A stretch of DNA of 64,000 nucleotides, from NCBI GenBank assembly GCA_003243455.1, contig QFQS01000001.1:1860001-1924000 (forward strand). The letters are read 5' to 3'. Position numbers and translations under genes: made by a program. Origin of the DNA: Cereibacter sphaeroides. GTDB taxonomy: Bacteria > Pseudomonadota > Alphaproteobacteria > Rhodobacterales > Rhodobacteraceae. This document shows positions 44,421 through 54,587 of this stretch, in pieces (position 1 is the stretch's first letter; each line of letters starts with the position of its first letter). The notes under the pieces are model-generated. The model had not been told where the DNA came from, did not search any database, and worked only from the letters and a program-made list of their open reading frames with translations.

Positions 44421-46112
44421 ATGCGACTGAACCGCCGACACTTCCTGCTTCTCGGCAGCACCGCCGCCCTTGCCTGGCCCAGCTTTGCCGCCGGTAAAAC
44501 CGAGGCCGGCCGGATCTATTTCGGCGGCGATATCGTGACGATGAACGATGCGGCCACCAAGGATGGTCGGATCATCGGCATTGGAACACGCGCCGAGATC
44601 GAGACCGTATTCAAGGGCGGCGCTACGGAAATGATTGATCTGGCGGGCAAGACCCTGATGCCCGGCTTCATCGACGCCCATTCGCAATACATCAACGCGC
44701 TGCTCGTCGCCGATCAGGCGCAGGTCTATGCCCCGCCCTCCGGCCCCGGAAAGGATATGGACGGCATCATCGCGGCGATCAAGGCTTTTGCTACCGGGCG
44801 TAACATCCCGAAAGGCGACCTGATCGTGGCCTAAGGCTATGATGACAGGGTGATGCCGGACGGGCGCACCCTGAATCGCGACGATCTTGGACGCGGCATT
44901 CCCCGACAACCCCGTGCGCGTCGATCACGTCTCGATGCACGGCACCGTCCTGAACAGCCTCGCCATGGCGAAATACGGCTACAGCGACAAGACCGAGACA
45001 CCGCCCGGCGGCGTGATCGTGCGCAAGGACGGCACGAACGAACCCTACGGCCTGACCATGGAGACGGCCTTCCTGCCGGTGCTGGCCCAATCCGAAGCCA
45101 TGACGCCCGAACGGGAAATCGCGGCCTCTCGCGCCGGGCAGATGCTGTATGCGGCTGCCGGCATCACCACGGCGCATGAGGGTGCGACGCATCTGGCGCA
45201 GATGCAGACGATAAAGCGCGCGACGGATGCGGGTGTGAACATCATCGACGTCATCGCCTATCCCTTCATCACCGACCTGGACCCGATCCTGGCCGAGTTC
45301 CCGGTCGAGACCTGGGGCAGCTATGACAAGCGGTTCAAGATCGGCAGGGTAAAGATCACCATCGACGGATCGCCGCAGGGGCGGACCGCGCTGTTCACCA
45401 CGCCCTACTTTCTGGGCGGCCCCGGCGGCGAAAAGGACTGGCTGGGTGAGCTGACCTTTCCGCAGGACACTGTGAACGGCATGGTCAAACGAGTGTATGA
45501 TCTTGGCGTTCCGCTGAACCTTCACGCCAACGGCGACGGCGCCATCGACGCCTTCATGACAGCGCATCAGTTCGCTGCCGCCGATGACCTGACCCGCGAC
45601 CGCAACGTGACCATGATCCACGCCCAGTTCACGCGAAAGGATCAGATCCCGAAATACGTCGAATACAAGATCCGCCCGTCATTCTACACGCTGCACACCT
45701 TCTACTTTGCCGAGACGCACATCGCCAACCGCGGCGCCGAACAGGCCGCCTATATCAGCCCGATGCGCGATGCGATCGACGCAGGCCTTCACCCGACCAA
45801 CACACCGATTTCGTCGTCGCACCGCTGGACCAGATGTTCATGCTGTGGTCGGCCGTGAACCGAACCTCGCGCGCGGGCGCAAGCATCGGGCCGGATCAGC
45901 GCGTCACGGCGATGGAGGGGTTGAAGGCGATGACGATCTGGCCCGCCGGGCAATATGGCGAGCAGGACAGAAAAGGGTCGCTGGAGCCGGGAAAACTCGC
46001 CGACCTCGTGATCCTTGACCAGAACCCGCTCAAGGTGGCCCGCAGGCGATCAGGGACATCCTGATTCTACAGACGATCAAGGAAGACCAGCCGATCTATA
46101 CGCGGACCTGAT
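44421..46112 (+). pseudogene. YtcJ-like metal-dependent amidohydrolase, decayed
   Basis: A Tat-like leader (LNRRHFLLLGSTAALAWP) is followed by an amidohydrolase_3 domain: KTLMPGFIDAHSQ, AGITTAHEGATH, VKITIDGSPQGRTA, LNLHANGDGAID, SLEPGKLADLVILDQNP. Defects: a stop at 44832-44834 (TAA where TAC is expected before GYDDRVMPDG), +1 base near 44887 (DDL then DAAFPD), -1 near 45810 (PTN-HTDFVVAPLDQM) and -1 near 46036 (LKV-DPQAIRDILILQ), ending at TGA 46110-46112. The intact enzyme would be ~560 aa. The mixture of nonsense and indels argues for real decay. Context beside puuD does not prove a purine role. Confidence 0.87.
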
Positions 46113-47347
46113 CAGCCTTCGATCCCGCCGGTCCCCGCGCTCTGGAACCAGCGCACGATGGCGTCGCGCTCTGGCTCTTCCATGTAGCTCAGGTTGGCGG
46201 GCGGCATCGCATGGGTCACCCCCGCCTGCAGGTAGATGCGCCGCGCCTCATGCGCGATCTGGGCGGGGGTTTCCAGAACGACGCCTTTCGGCGGCCACAT
46301 CAAACCCTCCCACGAAGGCTCTGCCGCATGGCACATCGAGCAGCGCCCCTGAACGATGCTCGTCACACCCTCGAACCCCGGAGCAGAGGCATAGACCAGC
46401 GCCGCGCCATCCATGCGCACCTCTTGCGGCCAGTTCCGCATCGGCGCGGTCGACAGCCAGGCGCAGATGATGAACAGGATCGCCGTCACGACCCAGGTCC
46501 AGGTCGGGTTGCCCGTGCCCGCGTGGCGCGAGTTGAAGTAATGCCGGATCGTCACGCCCATCAGGAAGACGAGGCTCGCGATCACCCAGTTGTATTCGGT
46601 GGCGAAGACCAGCGGATAATGGGTCGACAGCATCAGGAACAGCACCGGCAAGGTCAGGTAGTTGTTATGCGTGCTGCGCTGCTTGGCGATCTTGCCGTAT
46701 TTCGGATCGGGCACCCGCCCCGCCTTCAGGTCCGCCACCACGATGCGCTGGTTCGGCATGATGATGAAGAACACATTGGCCGACATGATCGTGGCGGTGA
46801 AAGCCCCCAGATGCAGCATCGCCGCCCGGCCCGAGAACACTTGCGTATAACCCCAGGCCATGACCACGAGGATGACATACAAGAGCAGCATCAGCCGCGT
46901 ATTGTTGTCGCCGAACCGGCTCTTGCAGATCGCGTCATAGGCCAGCCAGCCGAAGGCCAGCGACGCAAGCGATATCGCCACCGCCTGCCAGACCGACAGA
47001 TCCATCACCGCGGGGTCGATCAGATAGAACTCGGCCCCGAAGTAATAAACCAGGATCAGCATGGCGAACCCGGTCAGCCAGGTCGCGTAGCTTTCCCATT
47101 TGAACCAGATCAGATGCTCGGGCAGCCGGGCGGGCGCCACGAGGTACTTCTGAACGTGATAGAACCCGCCGCCATGCACCTGCCATTCCTCGCCATGGGC
47201 ACCCGGCGGCAGGTCGGGCGATTTGCGCAGGCCAAGGTCAAGCGCGATGAAGTAGAACGACGATCCGATCCAGGCGATGCCGGTGATCACATGCGTCCAG
47301 CGCACCGCCACCTCGATCCACGCTTCGATCACCGCCCAGTCGTACAT
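46112..47347 (-). CDS. puuD: Membrane urate hydroxylase PuuD with cytochrome c tail
   Basis: 411 aa. The N-terminal part is a urate_ox_N membrane domain with eight or so helices (RWTHVITGIAWIGSSFYFIALD, WFKWESYATWLTGFAML, HNNYLTLPVLFLMLSTHYP). The C-terminal ~100 residues are a cytochrome c-like domain with CSMCH haem motif and a distal Met in THAMPPANLS. It oxidises urate to 5-hydroxyisourate using quinone/cytochrome electrons, replacing soluble uricase. Together with uraH and puuE-uraD it forms the urate pathway. The stop touches the pseudogene on the other strand. Confidence 0.95.
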   Translation of the reverse strand: MYDWAVIEAWIEVAVRWTHVITGIAWIGSSFYFIALDLGLRKSPDLPPGAHGEEWQVHGGGFYHVQKYLVAPARLPEHLIWFKWESYATWLTGFAMLILVYYFGAEFYLIDPAVMDLSVWQAVAISLASLAFGWLAYDAICKSRFGDNNTRLMLLLYVILVVMAWGYTQVFSGRAAMLHLGAFTATIMSANVFFIIMPNQRIVVADLKAGRVPDPKYGKIAKQRSTHNNYLTLPVLFLMLSTHYPLVFATEYNWVIASLVFLMGVTIRHYFNSRHAGTGNPTWTWVVTAILFIICAWLSTAPMRNWPQEVRMDGAALVYASAPGFEGVTSIVQGRCSMCHAAEPSWEGLMWPPKGVVLETPAQIAHEARRIYLQAGVTHAMPPANLSYMEEPERDAIVRWFQSAGTGGIEG

Positions 47348-47495
47348 TCGCGCCCCCCGTTTCCCGCAAGGCTACAGCGACAACCCGGCCCGCGCGAACC
47401 CCGAAAATTGCGCAAAGCCCGGCAAGACGGCATGACTGCCGCATTGCAGGCTCTTGCGTCCCTCGACACGGTATTCGCTTATGGATCGGGCAGTA

Positions 47496-48089
47496 TCAGC
47501 CCGCCACATCCGACCGGGCGCGCGGCGCTATCGGATGCCAGCCGCCGACCATCGCCATGTCCGGCAACTCCGCCACCCAATAGTGCCCCGCAAAGGGCTG
47601 ATCCGCCGCTCGGCTGATCGGCTGGCCGCGAAGCAGGCACATCAGCAGTGCCCCCACCGCACCATGGGCGACGATGGCCAGATCGCCCTCTCCATGCCCC
47701 ACCACGATCCGGCGAACGGCTTCGGAAACGCGCGACTGCGCGTCGATGGCGCGTTCCCAGCCCCGGACACTTTCCTCCGGCGAGCCAAAGAACGCATCCG
47801 CCATCGCTTCGAACTCCGGCCCCGGCAGATAGCCCGTCGCGCTGCGGTCGTTCTCGCCAAGAGCCTCGTCCACCGACACACCGACCCCGAGCCGGGCGGC
47901 GAGTATACCCGCCCCTTCGATGGCCTTTGTCTCGGTGCTGGCCCAGACGGCGGTCACGTTCTCCACCACCGAACTGGCGGTGAAGACCCGCATCCGCGCA
48001 ACGCCCGCATCACTCAGCTGCCAGCGCGGCACGGGAACGGCAGGGTCGATGACGACTTCGGGATGGGTGATGAAGATCAGCTTTGCCAT
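47496..48089 (-). CDS. Histidine-phosphatase-fold protein with altered RHG motif
   Basis: 197 aa with the phosphoglycerate-mutase-like fold: FITHPEVVIDP at the start, ALGENDRSATGYL in the middle (the E-x-D-R pair) and AIVAHGAVGALLM for the second catalytic His. The canonical RHG is replaced by THP, so the Arg that normally binds phosphate is missing. The first His and the second His remain. Activity is therefore uncertain. ATG 48089 begins MAKLIFITHPE; an upstream ATG at 48110 is possible. Lies between puuD and a GNAT gene on the same strand. Confidence 0.82.
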   Translation of the reverse strand: MAKLIFITHPEVVIDPAVPVPRWQLSDAGVARMRVFTASSVVENVTAVWASTETKAIEGAGILAARLGVGVSVDEALGENDRSATGYLPGPEFEAMADAFFGSPEESVRGWERAIDAQSRVSEAVRRIVVGHGEGDLAIVAHGAVGALLMCLLRGQPISRAADQPFAGHYWVAELPDMAMVGGWHPIAPRARSDVAG

Positions 48090-48128
48090 TCGCTCAGGGC
48101 TAAACGCCAAGCATGACGGTTCCGTGGC

Positions 48129-49052
48129 CTAAAGCAGGAACTGCGGCGAGGTATGGACATAGCGGTTCAGCCGCAGGTTGGGATCGTCCGACAGCACCGC
48201 GACAAAGAACGTGTCGAACCGCGCCCCCCGGCCCAGCAGATGGCGGACCGCGACCCCATTGGCCATCGGCAGCGTGATGGCAAGATCCGCGCCGGGCTCG
48301 CCCCCGGCCAGCACATGATCCAGCAGCGCCGGGATATCCTCTTCCCGCAGCGCCCCCATCGGCCCCGGCCCCGGCGGAAAGTTCTCCTCCTCGGTTCCGC
48401 CCAGCGGCGGTCCGAAAGCATAGCCCACAGCCTGACCGCCCCGCCGTGCAATCCACAACCGGCGCTCGGTCTTCAGGAACGCCAGATCGACCTCGCGCCG
48501 GAACCCCAGGATCTGCGCCTCAAGCGCCAGCGCCTCGCCGATCCCTTCCGCCTCCTCGAACACAAGGTCAGTCTCGACCGTTCGCGGCCCCCCCGCCACC
48601 AGACAATCGACCGCGGTGGTCGCCAGGCCCACTCCGGTCTGAAGGTAAAGCTTCAGCGCCCGAGGATCATGCGTGGCCAGGATCGACCGGTGCAGGCCGT
48701 CCCGCTTTGGAAAAGCATGGCCCAGCAACGCCCGACCAATCCCCTTTGCCTGCACCCCCGGCTCGACGAAAAAGATCGCAAGCTCCAGATGCCGGTCCCG
48801 CTCGACGCTCAAGGCCCAGCCGATCACCCGGCCCCCGTCATCCACCGCCACCCAGTTCTCGGCAGCGGTATTCCACAGATGCACCACCCACCCGCCCTGC
48901 CGCACCCAGGCCGAAGCAATCGGCGGATCGTCCCGCTCCTCTTCCGTCACCAGTTTGATCCTGAACAGGTGATCGTAAAGCGCCCGGCGGAACACGACAT
49001 AGGCCGCTTCCATGTCCTCCGGTCGGGCGGGCCTGCAGGTGAAATCGGGCAT
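48129..49052 (-). CDS. GNAT N-acetyltransferase, two-domain type
   Basis: 307 aa. The N-terminal GNAT domain has RPARPEDMEAAYVVFRRALYDHLF, WVAVDDGGRVIGWALS and FFVEPGVQAKGIGRALLGHAF (pyrophosphate loop). The C-terminal half (from ~170) resembles a second, degenerate GNAT fold (ILGFRREVDLAFLKTERRLWIARRGGQAVGYAFG). Substrate unknown. ATG 49052 has GGAGG 6 nt upstream. Downstream of the low-GC patch and on the same strand as the purine genes. Confidence 0.85.
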   Translation of the reverse strand: MPDFTCRPARPEDMEAAYVVFRRALYDHLFRIKLVTEEERDDPPIASAWVRQGGWVVHLWNTAAENWVAVDDGGRVIGWALSVERDRHLELAIFFVEPGVQAKGIGRALLGHAFPKRDGLHRSILATHDPRALKLYLQTGVGLATTAVDCLVAGGPRTVETDLVFEEAEGIGEALALEAQILGFRREVDLAFLKTERRLWIARRGGQAVGYAFGPPLGGTEEENFPPGPGPMGALREEDIPALLDHVLAGGEPGADLAITLPMANGVAVRHLLGRGARFDTFFVAVLSDDPNLRLNRYVHTSPQFLL

Positions 49053-49276
49053 GGCGACCTCCGGGGATGGCGCAGCGACTATGCCCGGTTGGAGCCGAGG
49101 CGTCGAGCCGTGCTGGGCTCGCTGTGAGCAGGGCCTCGCATAATGTGAAAATGCCGACAGTCGGCCTTTGAACATTAGACGTCAGGTAAAGATTCTTGGC
49201 GACCAAATGCAAAGGTTTGAAGCCAATCGGCGACGGCGGAATTGCAACCGAATCCGCTCTCAACTGTCACTGCCTT

Positions 49277-49990
49277 TCAAAAGAGAGAGATGCCTTCAAT
49301 CCGCCACTCAAAGAAATAGCAACTGAAATCGGGAAGGACCAAAGAGTCACTTATTGGGCCAAGCCTGCAGACTCTGTCACCACCTGTTCTCATGAAGTCT
49401 GCCAGACGCTCACAAAACTCGGGGTCCTTGGCATCTACCATTCGTAAATAGTAGCTGATCTGAAGACTTTCACCCGTCTGCACAGCATATGGAATGATAG
49501 CTCCGTCACAACTGCCTATGGTCGCTGAGTTTGCGGCAACCTCTAATAAGGGAAGCGATTGAGGCCAATACCTTTGAATTTCTTCAAATGCTCTAGTTTT
49601 GAGATCGAGGCCCCAGATAGTAACCCAGCCCTCGATGATGCGTTCCCAAATTGGCTGGTCGGACGCTGGCTCGCCGGACCAGTATTTTTCGGCCAGCGCC
49701 TCCCATCCTTCGACAAGGATGTTCTTGTCGTCACGCATCATTGCAATCCATGCCGCATCAACGCGACAAGAACGGTCGGCTGAAACCCCGACATCTGTTA
49801 AATATTTTGAGTTGAAGTGGGCTGACCATGCATCGTTGCTCCAAACCTGAGCAGCGCTGTCAATATCGTCGAAAAGAAATATGCCTGTCAGCCTCGAAAC
49901 AGTATTTGGAAAGTTCCTTCGTCTAAAATCCTCTAACCGAAATTCCGCCGACGCTCTCGCCGCGTTTCCGTCCCGTAAAAGGTCGGCCAT
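49277..49990 (-). CDS. Orphan protein of unknown function in a low-GC patch
   Basis: 237 aa, soluble, no signal peptide or membrane helix. Trp- and acid-rich segments such as DDIDSAAQVWSNDAWSAH, YLTDVGVSADRSCRVDAAWI and ERIIEGWVTIWGLDLKT do not bring a known domain to mind. GC is clearly lower than in surrounding genes (roughly 50% by eye), which suggests acquisition. The start at 49990 has only a weak ribosome-binding site; a 7-bp hairpin (CAGAGCG/CGCTCTG) sits 10-30 bp upstream. Possible defence or toxin-immunity role is only a guess from its composition. Confidence 0.7.
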   Translation of the reverse strand: MADLLRDGNAARASAEFRLEDFRRRNFPNTVSRLTGIFLFDDIDSAAQVWSNDAWSAHFNSKYLTDVGVSADRSCRVDAAWIAMMRDDKNILVEGWEALAEKYWSGEPASDQPIWERIIEGWVTIWGLDLKTRAFEEIQRYWPQSLPLLEVAANSATIGSCDGAIIPYAVQTGESLQISYYLRMVDAKDPEFCERLADFMRTGGDRVCRLGPISDSLVLPDFSCYFFEWRIEGISLF

Positions 49991-50020
49991 ACCGAAACTC
50001 AGAGCGCCAACACGCTCTGA

Positions 50021-50262
50021 TTATGGGAGGCATGAAGGAGAATAGAAGCTAGACCTAACCACATTCCATGCGGGCATCGGATTGTCGATGTTTATGTAAA
50101 CAAAGCCTTCAAATTCCTCCGGCATCTCTTTTCCTATTGCTGGCCAGACGGATAACCTATCAATGACTGCTCTCCGAGGCGCTAGAGTGAGACAGAAATC
50201 TCAGGCTGCCTAACGTCAAGAATGCGACCTATCCGTACCACTGCGCCGCCGTTGTAAAGACG
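50021..50262 (-). pseudogene. Possible gene remnant upstream of the orphan gene
   Basis: Two minus-strand reading frames look coding but do not connect. The first gives RLYNGGAVVRIGRILDVRQP then EISVSL and a TAG at 50182-50184. The second, in another frame, gives APRRAVIDRLSVWPAIGK then MPEEFEGFVYINIDNPMP and ends at TAA 50021-50023. A frameshift at about 50190 would join them into one ~75-residue C-terminal fragment. The 5' end is cut abruptly where uraH ends. Composition matches the low-GC patch. An alternative is a 34-aa protein from ATG 50125. Confidence 0.4.
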
Positions 50263-50269
50263 TGGCCCC

Positions 50270-50629
50270 TCAACTCCCCCGGTAGGTCGAATACCCGAAC
50301 GGGGCCAGCAGCAGCGGCACATGGATATGCGCGCCCTCGTCGGCGATGCCGAAGCGGATCGGGATTTCGTCCAGGAACAGCACCGGCTCGGACGCCCGCC
50401 ATGAGGCGCGGAAATAGTCCCCAGCGGCAAAGACGATCTCATAGGAACCCGCCACCATCTCCTTGCCCGACAGCAGCGGCGCATCGGTGCGACCGTCGGT
50501 GTTCGTCACCGCCTCGGCCACCAGGCGGCGGCTCTCGCCGGTCAGGCGGAACAGGCGCAGCCTGATCGCGGCGGCGGGCTTGCCCCGCGCGGTATCCAGC
50601 ACATGGGTGGTCAGCCGTCCCTCTGCCAT
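50270..50629 (-). CDS. uraH: 5-Hydroxyisourate hydrolase
   Basis: 119 aa transthyretin-like protein. The N-terminal RLTTHVLDTARGKPA carries the active-site His9, GRTDAPLL follows, the HVPLLLAPFGYSTYRGS ending includes the C-terminal YRGS tetrapeptide essential in HIU hydrolases. It converts 5-hydroxyisourate from PuuD to OHCU. ATG 50629 has a GGAGG ribosome-binding site. Divergent from the puuE fusion across 96 bp, which must carry both promoters. Confidence 0.95.
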   Translation of the reverse strand: MAEGRLTTHVLDTARGKPAAAIRLRLFRLTGESRRLVAEAVTNTDGRTDAPLLSGKEMVAGSYEIVFAAGDYFRASWRASEPVLFLDEIPIRFGIADEGAHIHVPLLLAPFGYSTYRGS

Positions 50630-50725
50630 CGCAGCCTCCTTTGCCCCTCGGTTCGCTTTCTGCAAGATATTGATAAACATCCCCGCAGCCCGCGCCTAGA
50701 CTGGCGTGGCAAAGACCAGGGACCA

Positions 50726-52137
50726 ATGATGAACCGCTACCCCCGCAACATGTCCGGCTATGGCCGCAATCCCCCCGATGCGAAATGGCCGGGCGGGGCC
50801 AAGGTCGCCGTCAGCCTAGTCCTGAACTACGAAGAGGGGGGCGAGAACTCGGTCCTGCACGGCGACGCGGGGTCCGAGGCGTTCCTGTCCGACATCGCGG
50901 GTGCCCAAGCATGGCCGGGGCAACGGCACTGGAACATGGAGTCGATCTATGAATACGGCGCGCGCGCAGGCTTCTGGCGGCTGCATCGCCTGTTCACCGA
51001 ACGCCATCTGCCGGTGACGATCTACGGCGTCGCAACCGCGCTTGCCCGTTCCCCCGAGCAGGTGGCCGCGATGATTGAGGCGGATTGGGAAATCGCGAGC
51101 CACGGCCTCAAATGGGTCGAACACCGCGACATGCCCAAGGAAGAGGAGCGGGCCCAGATCGCCGAGGCGATCCGGCTGCATACCGAAGTCACCGGCGCAC
51201 GCCCGACGGGCTGGTATACCGGCCGCTGCTCGGTCAACACGGTGCGGCTGACGGCAGAGCAGGGGTTCGACTGGATATCGGATACCTATGACGATGACCT
51301 GCCCTATTGGATCGAGGTCGGCGACCGCGACCAGCTGGTGATCCCGTATACGCTGGAGGCGAACGACATGCGGTTTGCCACCGCGCCCGGCTATATCGAG
51401 GGGCAGCAATTCTTTCAGTACCTGAAGGACAGCTTCGACACGCTCTATGCAGAAGGCGAGGCAGGCGACGCCAAGATGTTCTCCATAGGGCTCCACTGCC
51501 GCCTGATCGGCCGCCCGGGAAAGATCGCAGGCCTTGCCCGCTTCCTCGACTACGCGCAGTCCAAGCCGGACGTCTGGTTCCCCCGCCGCATCGACATCGC
51601 CCGCCACTGGGCCGCGACCCATCCGCATATGCGCCGCGAACGGCCCTCTCAGATGGGCCGTGCCGCCTTTGTCGCCCGCTTCGGTGGCGTCTTTGAGCAT
51701 TCCCCCTGGATCGCGGAACGCGCCTTCGACCTTGAACTCGGCCCCGCCCATGACTCTGCCATCGGCCTGCACAACGCCCTTGCCCGCATGTTCCGCTCCG
51801 CCTCGGAAGCCGAGCGCCTTGGCGTCCTGACTGCCCATCCTGATCTGGCGGGCAAGCTCGCACAGGCCAAGCGGCTGACGGCGGAAAGCACGAATGAACA
51901 GGCGAGCGCGGGTCTCGATGCCCTCACCGATGCCGAGCGCGCCGAGTTCCAGAGGCTGAACGCCGAGTATGTCGCGAAATTCGGCTTCCCCTTCATCATC
52001 GCCGTGCGCGACAATACCAAGGCCTCGATCCTGCAGGCCTTCCACTCCCGCATCGCCAACACCCTTGCGACCGAGTTCGCCACCGCCTGCGCGCAGGTCG
52101 AGCGTATCGCCCAAATCCGCCTGAAGGACATGTTGCC

Positions 52138-52141
<4 letters not shown>
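50726..52141 (+). CDS. puuE: Allantoinase PuuE fused to OHCU decarboxylase
   Basis: 471 aa bifunctional enzyme. Residues ~1-310 are the polysaccharide-deacetylase-type, cofactor-light allantoinase PuuE (VSLVLNYEEGGENSVLHGD, EIASHGLKWVEHRDM, PTGWYTGRCSVNT, WISDTYDDDLPYW, FSIGLHCRLIGRPGK). Residues ~325-471 are OHCU decarboxylase/UraD (MGRAAFVARFGGVFEHSPWIAERAF, LTAHPDLAGKLA, LTAESTNEQASAGLDALTDAE, KFGFPFIIAVR). It therefore makes S-allantoin and hydrolyses it to allantoate. Start 50726 or the adjacent ATG 50729. Overlaps the next gene by ATGA. Confidence 0.95.
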
Positions 52142-52974
<833 letters not shown>

Positions 52975-52980
52975 ACTCCT

Positions 52981-53035
52981 GTTTTCTTCCGTTTTCAAAT
53001 ATCCCACGGGGGTCCGGGGGTGTGAAACCCCCGGC
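52981..53035 (-). repeat. Hairpin plus GGATATTTGA motif, copy 2 (minus strand)
   Basis: On the minus strand: CCGGGGG, TTTCACA-type loop, CCCCCGG, then ACCCCCGTGGGATATTTGAA and AACGGAAGAA. It is close to copy 1 at 37575-37622 in hairpin plus tail order. It is antisense to the operon in which it lies and fills the 87-bp gap between the aminohydrolase and ureidoglycolate lyase genes. Confidence 0.7.
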
Positions 53036-53061
53036 TCCGCCGCCAGCCAAGGGCGACCACA

Positions 53062-53541
53062 ATGCAGACCATCAGCGCCCAACGCCTGAACGCCGCCGCC
53101 TTCGCCTCCTTCGGCGATGTGCTTCAGGCGAAAGGCCCCCCCGACCGCCTGATCAACGCAGGCCTTTGCGGGCGCTACCATGACCGCGCAAAGCTCGATT
53201 TCATCGACGGACGGGCGGGGATCTCGGTCTTCGACGCCGAACCCCACGCGCTGCCCTACAGCTTTGATCTGGTCGAGCGGCATCCGAACGGCAGCCAGGC
53301 CTTCCTGCCGATGACGCCCGCGCCTTTCCTCGTCATCGTCGCCCCGGATCAGGGCGGCAGGCCGGGTCGGCCGCTGGCTTTCCTGACCGACGGCGCGCAG
53401 GGCATCAACCTTTACCGGGGCACATGGCACGGCGTGCTGACCCCGCTCTCCGCGCCGGGGCTGTTCGCTGTCGTCGACCGCATCGGCGACAGCCCGAACC
53501 TTGAGGAATACCGCTACCCAACGCCGTTCACGGTCGCCTGA
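53062..53541 (+). CDS. allA: Ureidoglycolate lyase
   Basis: 159 aa cupin-fold lyase that splits S-ureidoglycolate to glyoxylate and urea. Family motifs: NAAAFASFGDVL, FDLVERHPNGSQAFLPM with the conserved RHP, PFLVIVAPD and INLYRGTWHGVLTPL with metal/substrate-binding His. Last gene of the puuE operon. The product urea implies a urease or amidolyase elsewhere; none is in the window. GGCGACCACA precedes the ATG, a weak ribosome-binding site. Confidence 0.94.
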   Translation: MQTISAQRLNAAAFASFGDVLQAKGPPDRLINAGLCGRYHDRAKLDFIDGRAGISVFDAEPHALPYSFDLVERHPNGSQAFLPMTPAPFLVIVAPDQGGRPGRPLAFLTDGAQGINLYRGTWHGVLTPLSAPGLFAVVDRIGDSPNLEEYRYPTPFTVA

Positions 53542-53568
53542 CCCCTTGCCTTGCCCGAACCGGACGCG

Positions 53569-54537
53569 TCACCCCATCAGCCGCGCGACATCCAGCATCC
53601 GGTTCGAGAAACCCCATTCGTTGTCATACCACCCGAATACCCGAACCATGCCGCCCCGCGTCACCCTCGTCTCGGGCAGAGCCATCACGATGCTTTCGGG
53701 CCGCGCCCGCAGATCGGTGGAAACCAGCGCTTTTTCCGTGGTACCGATCACACCACCCGCCGCTTTCAGCGCCGCGTTCACCGCCTCCGCCGTGGTCGGT
53801 CTTTCCGTCATCACCGCCAGATCGACGGCCGAGACGCTAGCCGTCGGCACCCTCACCGCCGACCCCTCGATCCGCCCCGCAAGCGCGGGCAGAACCTGAT
53901 CCAGCAACCTCTGCGCCGAGGTTGTCGTCGGCACCATAGACAGCGCCGCCGCCCTGCTGCGCGAGAAATCCGCCGCCGGAGCATCCACCGTCGGCTGGCT
54001 GCCCGTATAACAGTGGATCGTCGTCATCGACCCCGTCACGATCCCGAACTCAGCGTCCAAAACCCGCACCAGCGGCGCCAGCGCGTTCGTCGTGCAGGAC
54101 GCGTTCGAGACGATCTGCTGCCCCGCCAGCCCTGCCTCGTTCGCCCCCAGAACCACCGTGAATTCTGCCGCCGCCGAAGGCCCCGACACCAGTACCCGCC
54201 GCGCCCCGGCCTCGATCCCGCGCCGGGCAACCTCGATCCTGTCCGCCCGCCCGGTGCATTCCATCACCAGGTGGACGCCCGCCAGATCCAGCGAGGATAT
54301 ATCCGCCGTCCGGCTCAACGGAATACGCCGCCCGTCCACGACCAGCGCACCCTCCTCCATCGCGACGGGGCCGCGCCAGGGGCCGAAAACGCTGTCGTAT
54401 TCAAACAGATAGGCGCACATCTCGGGCGCGGCGATGTCGTTGATGCCGACCACCTCGATATCCGGCCAGGCCCCCGCCGCCCATGCCCGCAGAACCGAGC
54501 GGCCGATCCGCCCGAACCCGTTGATGACGACCCGCAT
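53569..54537 (-). CDS. Type I glyceraldehyde-3-phosphate dehydrogenase paralogue
   Basis: 322 aa. NAD-binding INGFGRIGRSV with Asp34 in GINDIAA (NAD preference), catalytic Cys148 in SNASCTTNALAPL, and His in TTIHCYTGSQ; the C-terminal WYDNEWGFSNRMLDVARL is standard. The SxTTN-C of most GAPDHs is A here (TTNALAP). It could be a housekeeping-type or catabolic/Calvin paralogue, or act on erythrose 4-phosphate. ATG 54537 begins MRVVINGFG; the longer frame is an extension. Next to gph on the same strand. Confidence 0.9.
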   Translation of the reverse strand: MRVVINGFGRIGRSVLRAWAAGAWPDIEVVGINDIAAPEMCAYLFEYDSVFGPWRGPVAMEEGALVVDGRRIPLSRTADISSLDLAGVHLVMECTGRADRIEVARRGIEAGARRVLVSGPSAAAEFTVVLGANEAGLAGQQIVSNASCTTNALAPLVRVLDAEFGIVTGSMTTIHCYTGSQPTVDAPAADFSRSRAAALSMVPTTTSAQRLLDQVLPALAGRIEGSAVRVPTASVSAVDLAVMTERPTTAEAVNAALKAAGGVIGTTEKALVSTDLRARPESIVMALPETRVTRGGMVRVFGWYDNEWGFSNRMLDVARLMG

Positions 54538-54587
54538 GATCCCTCCCCGCTTCGCCGGGCCAGTCAGAGCACGCCGCGCGGGCGGCT

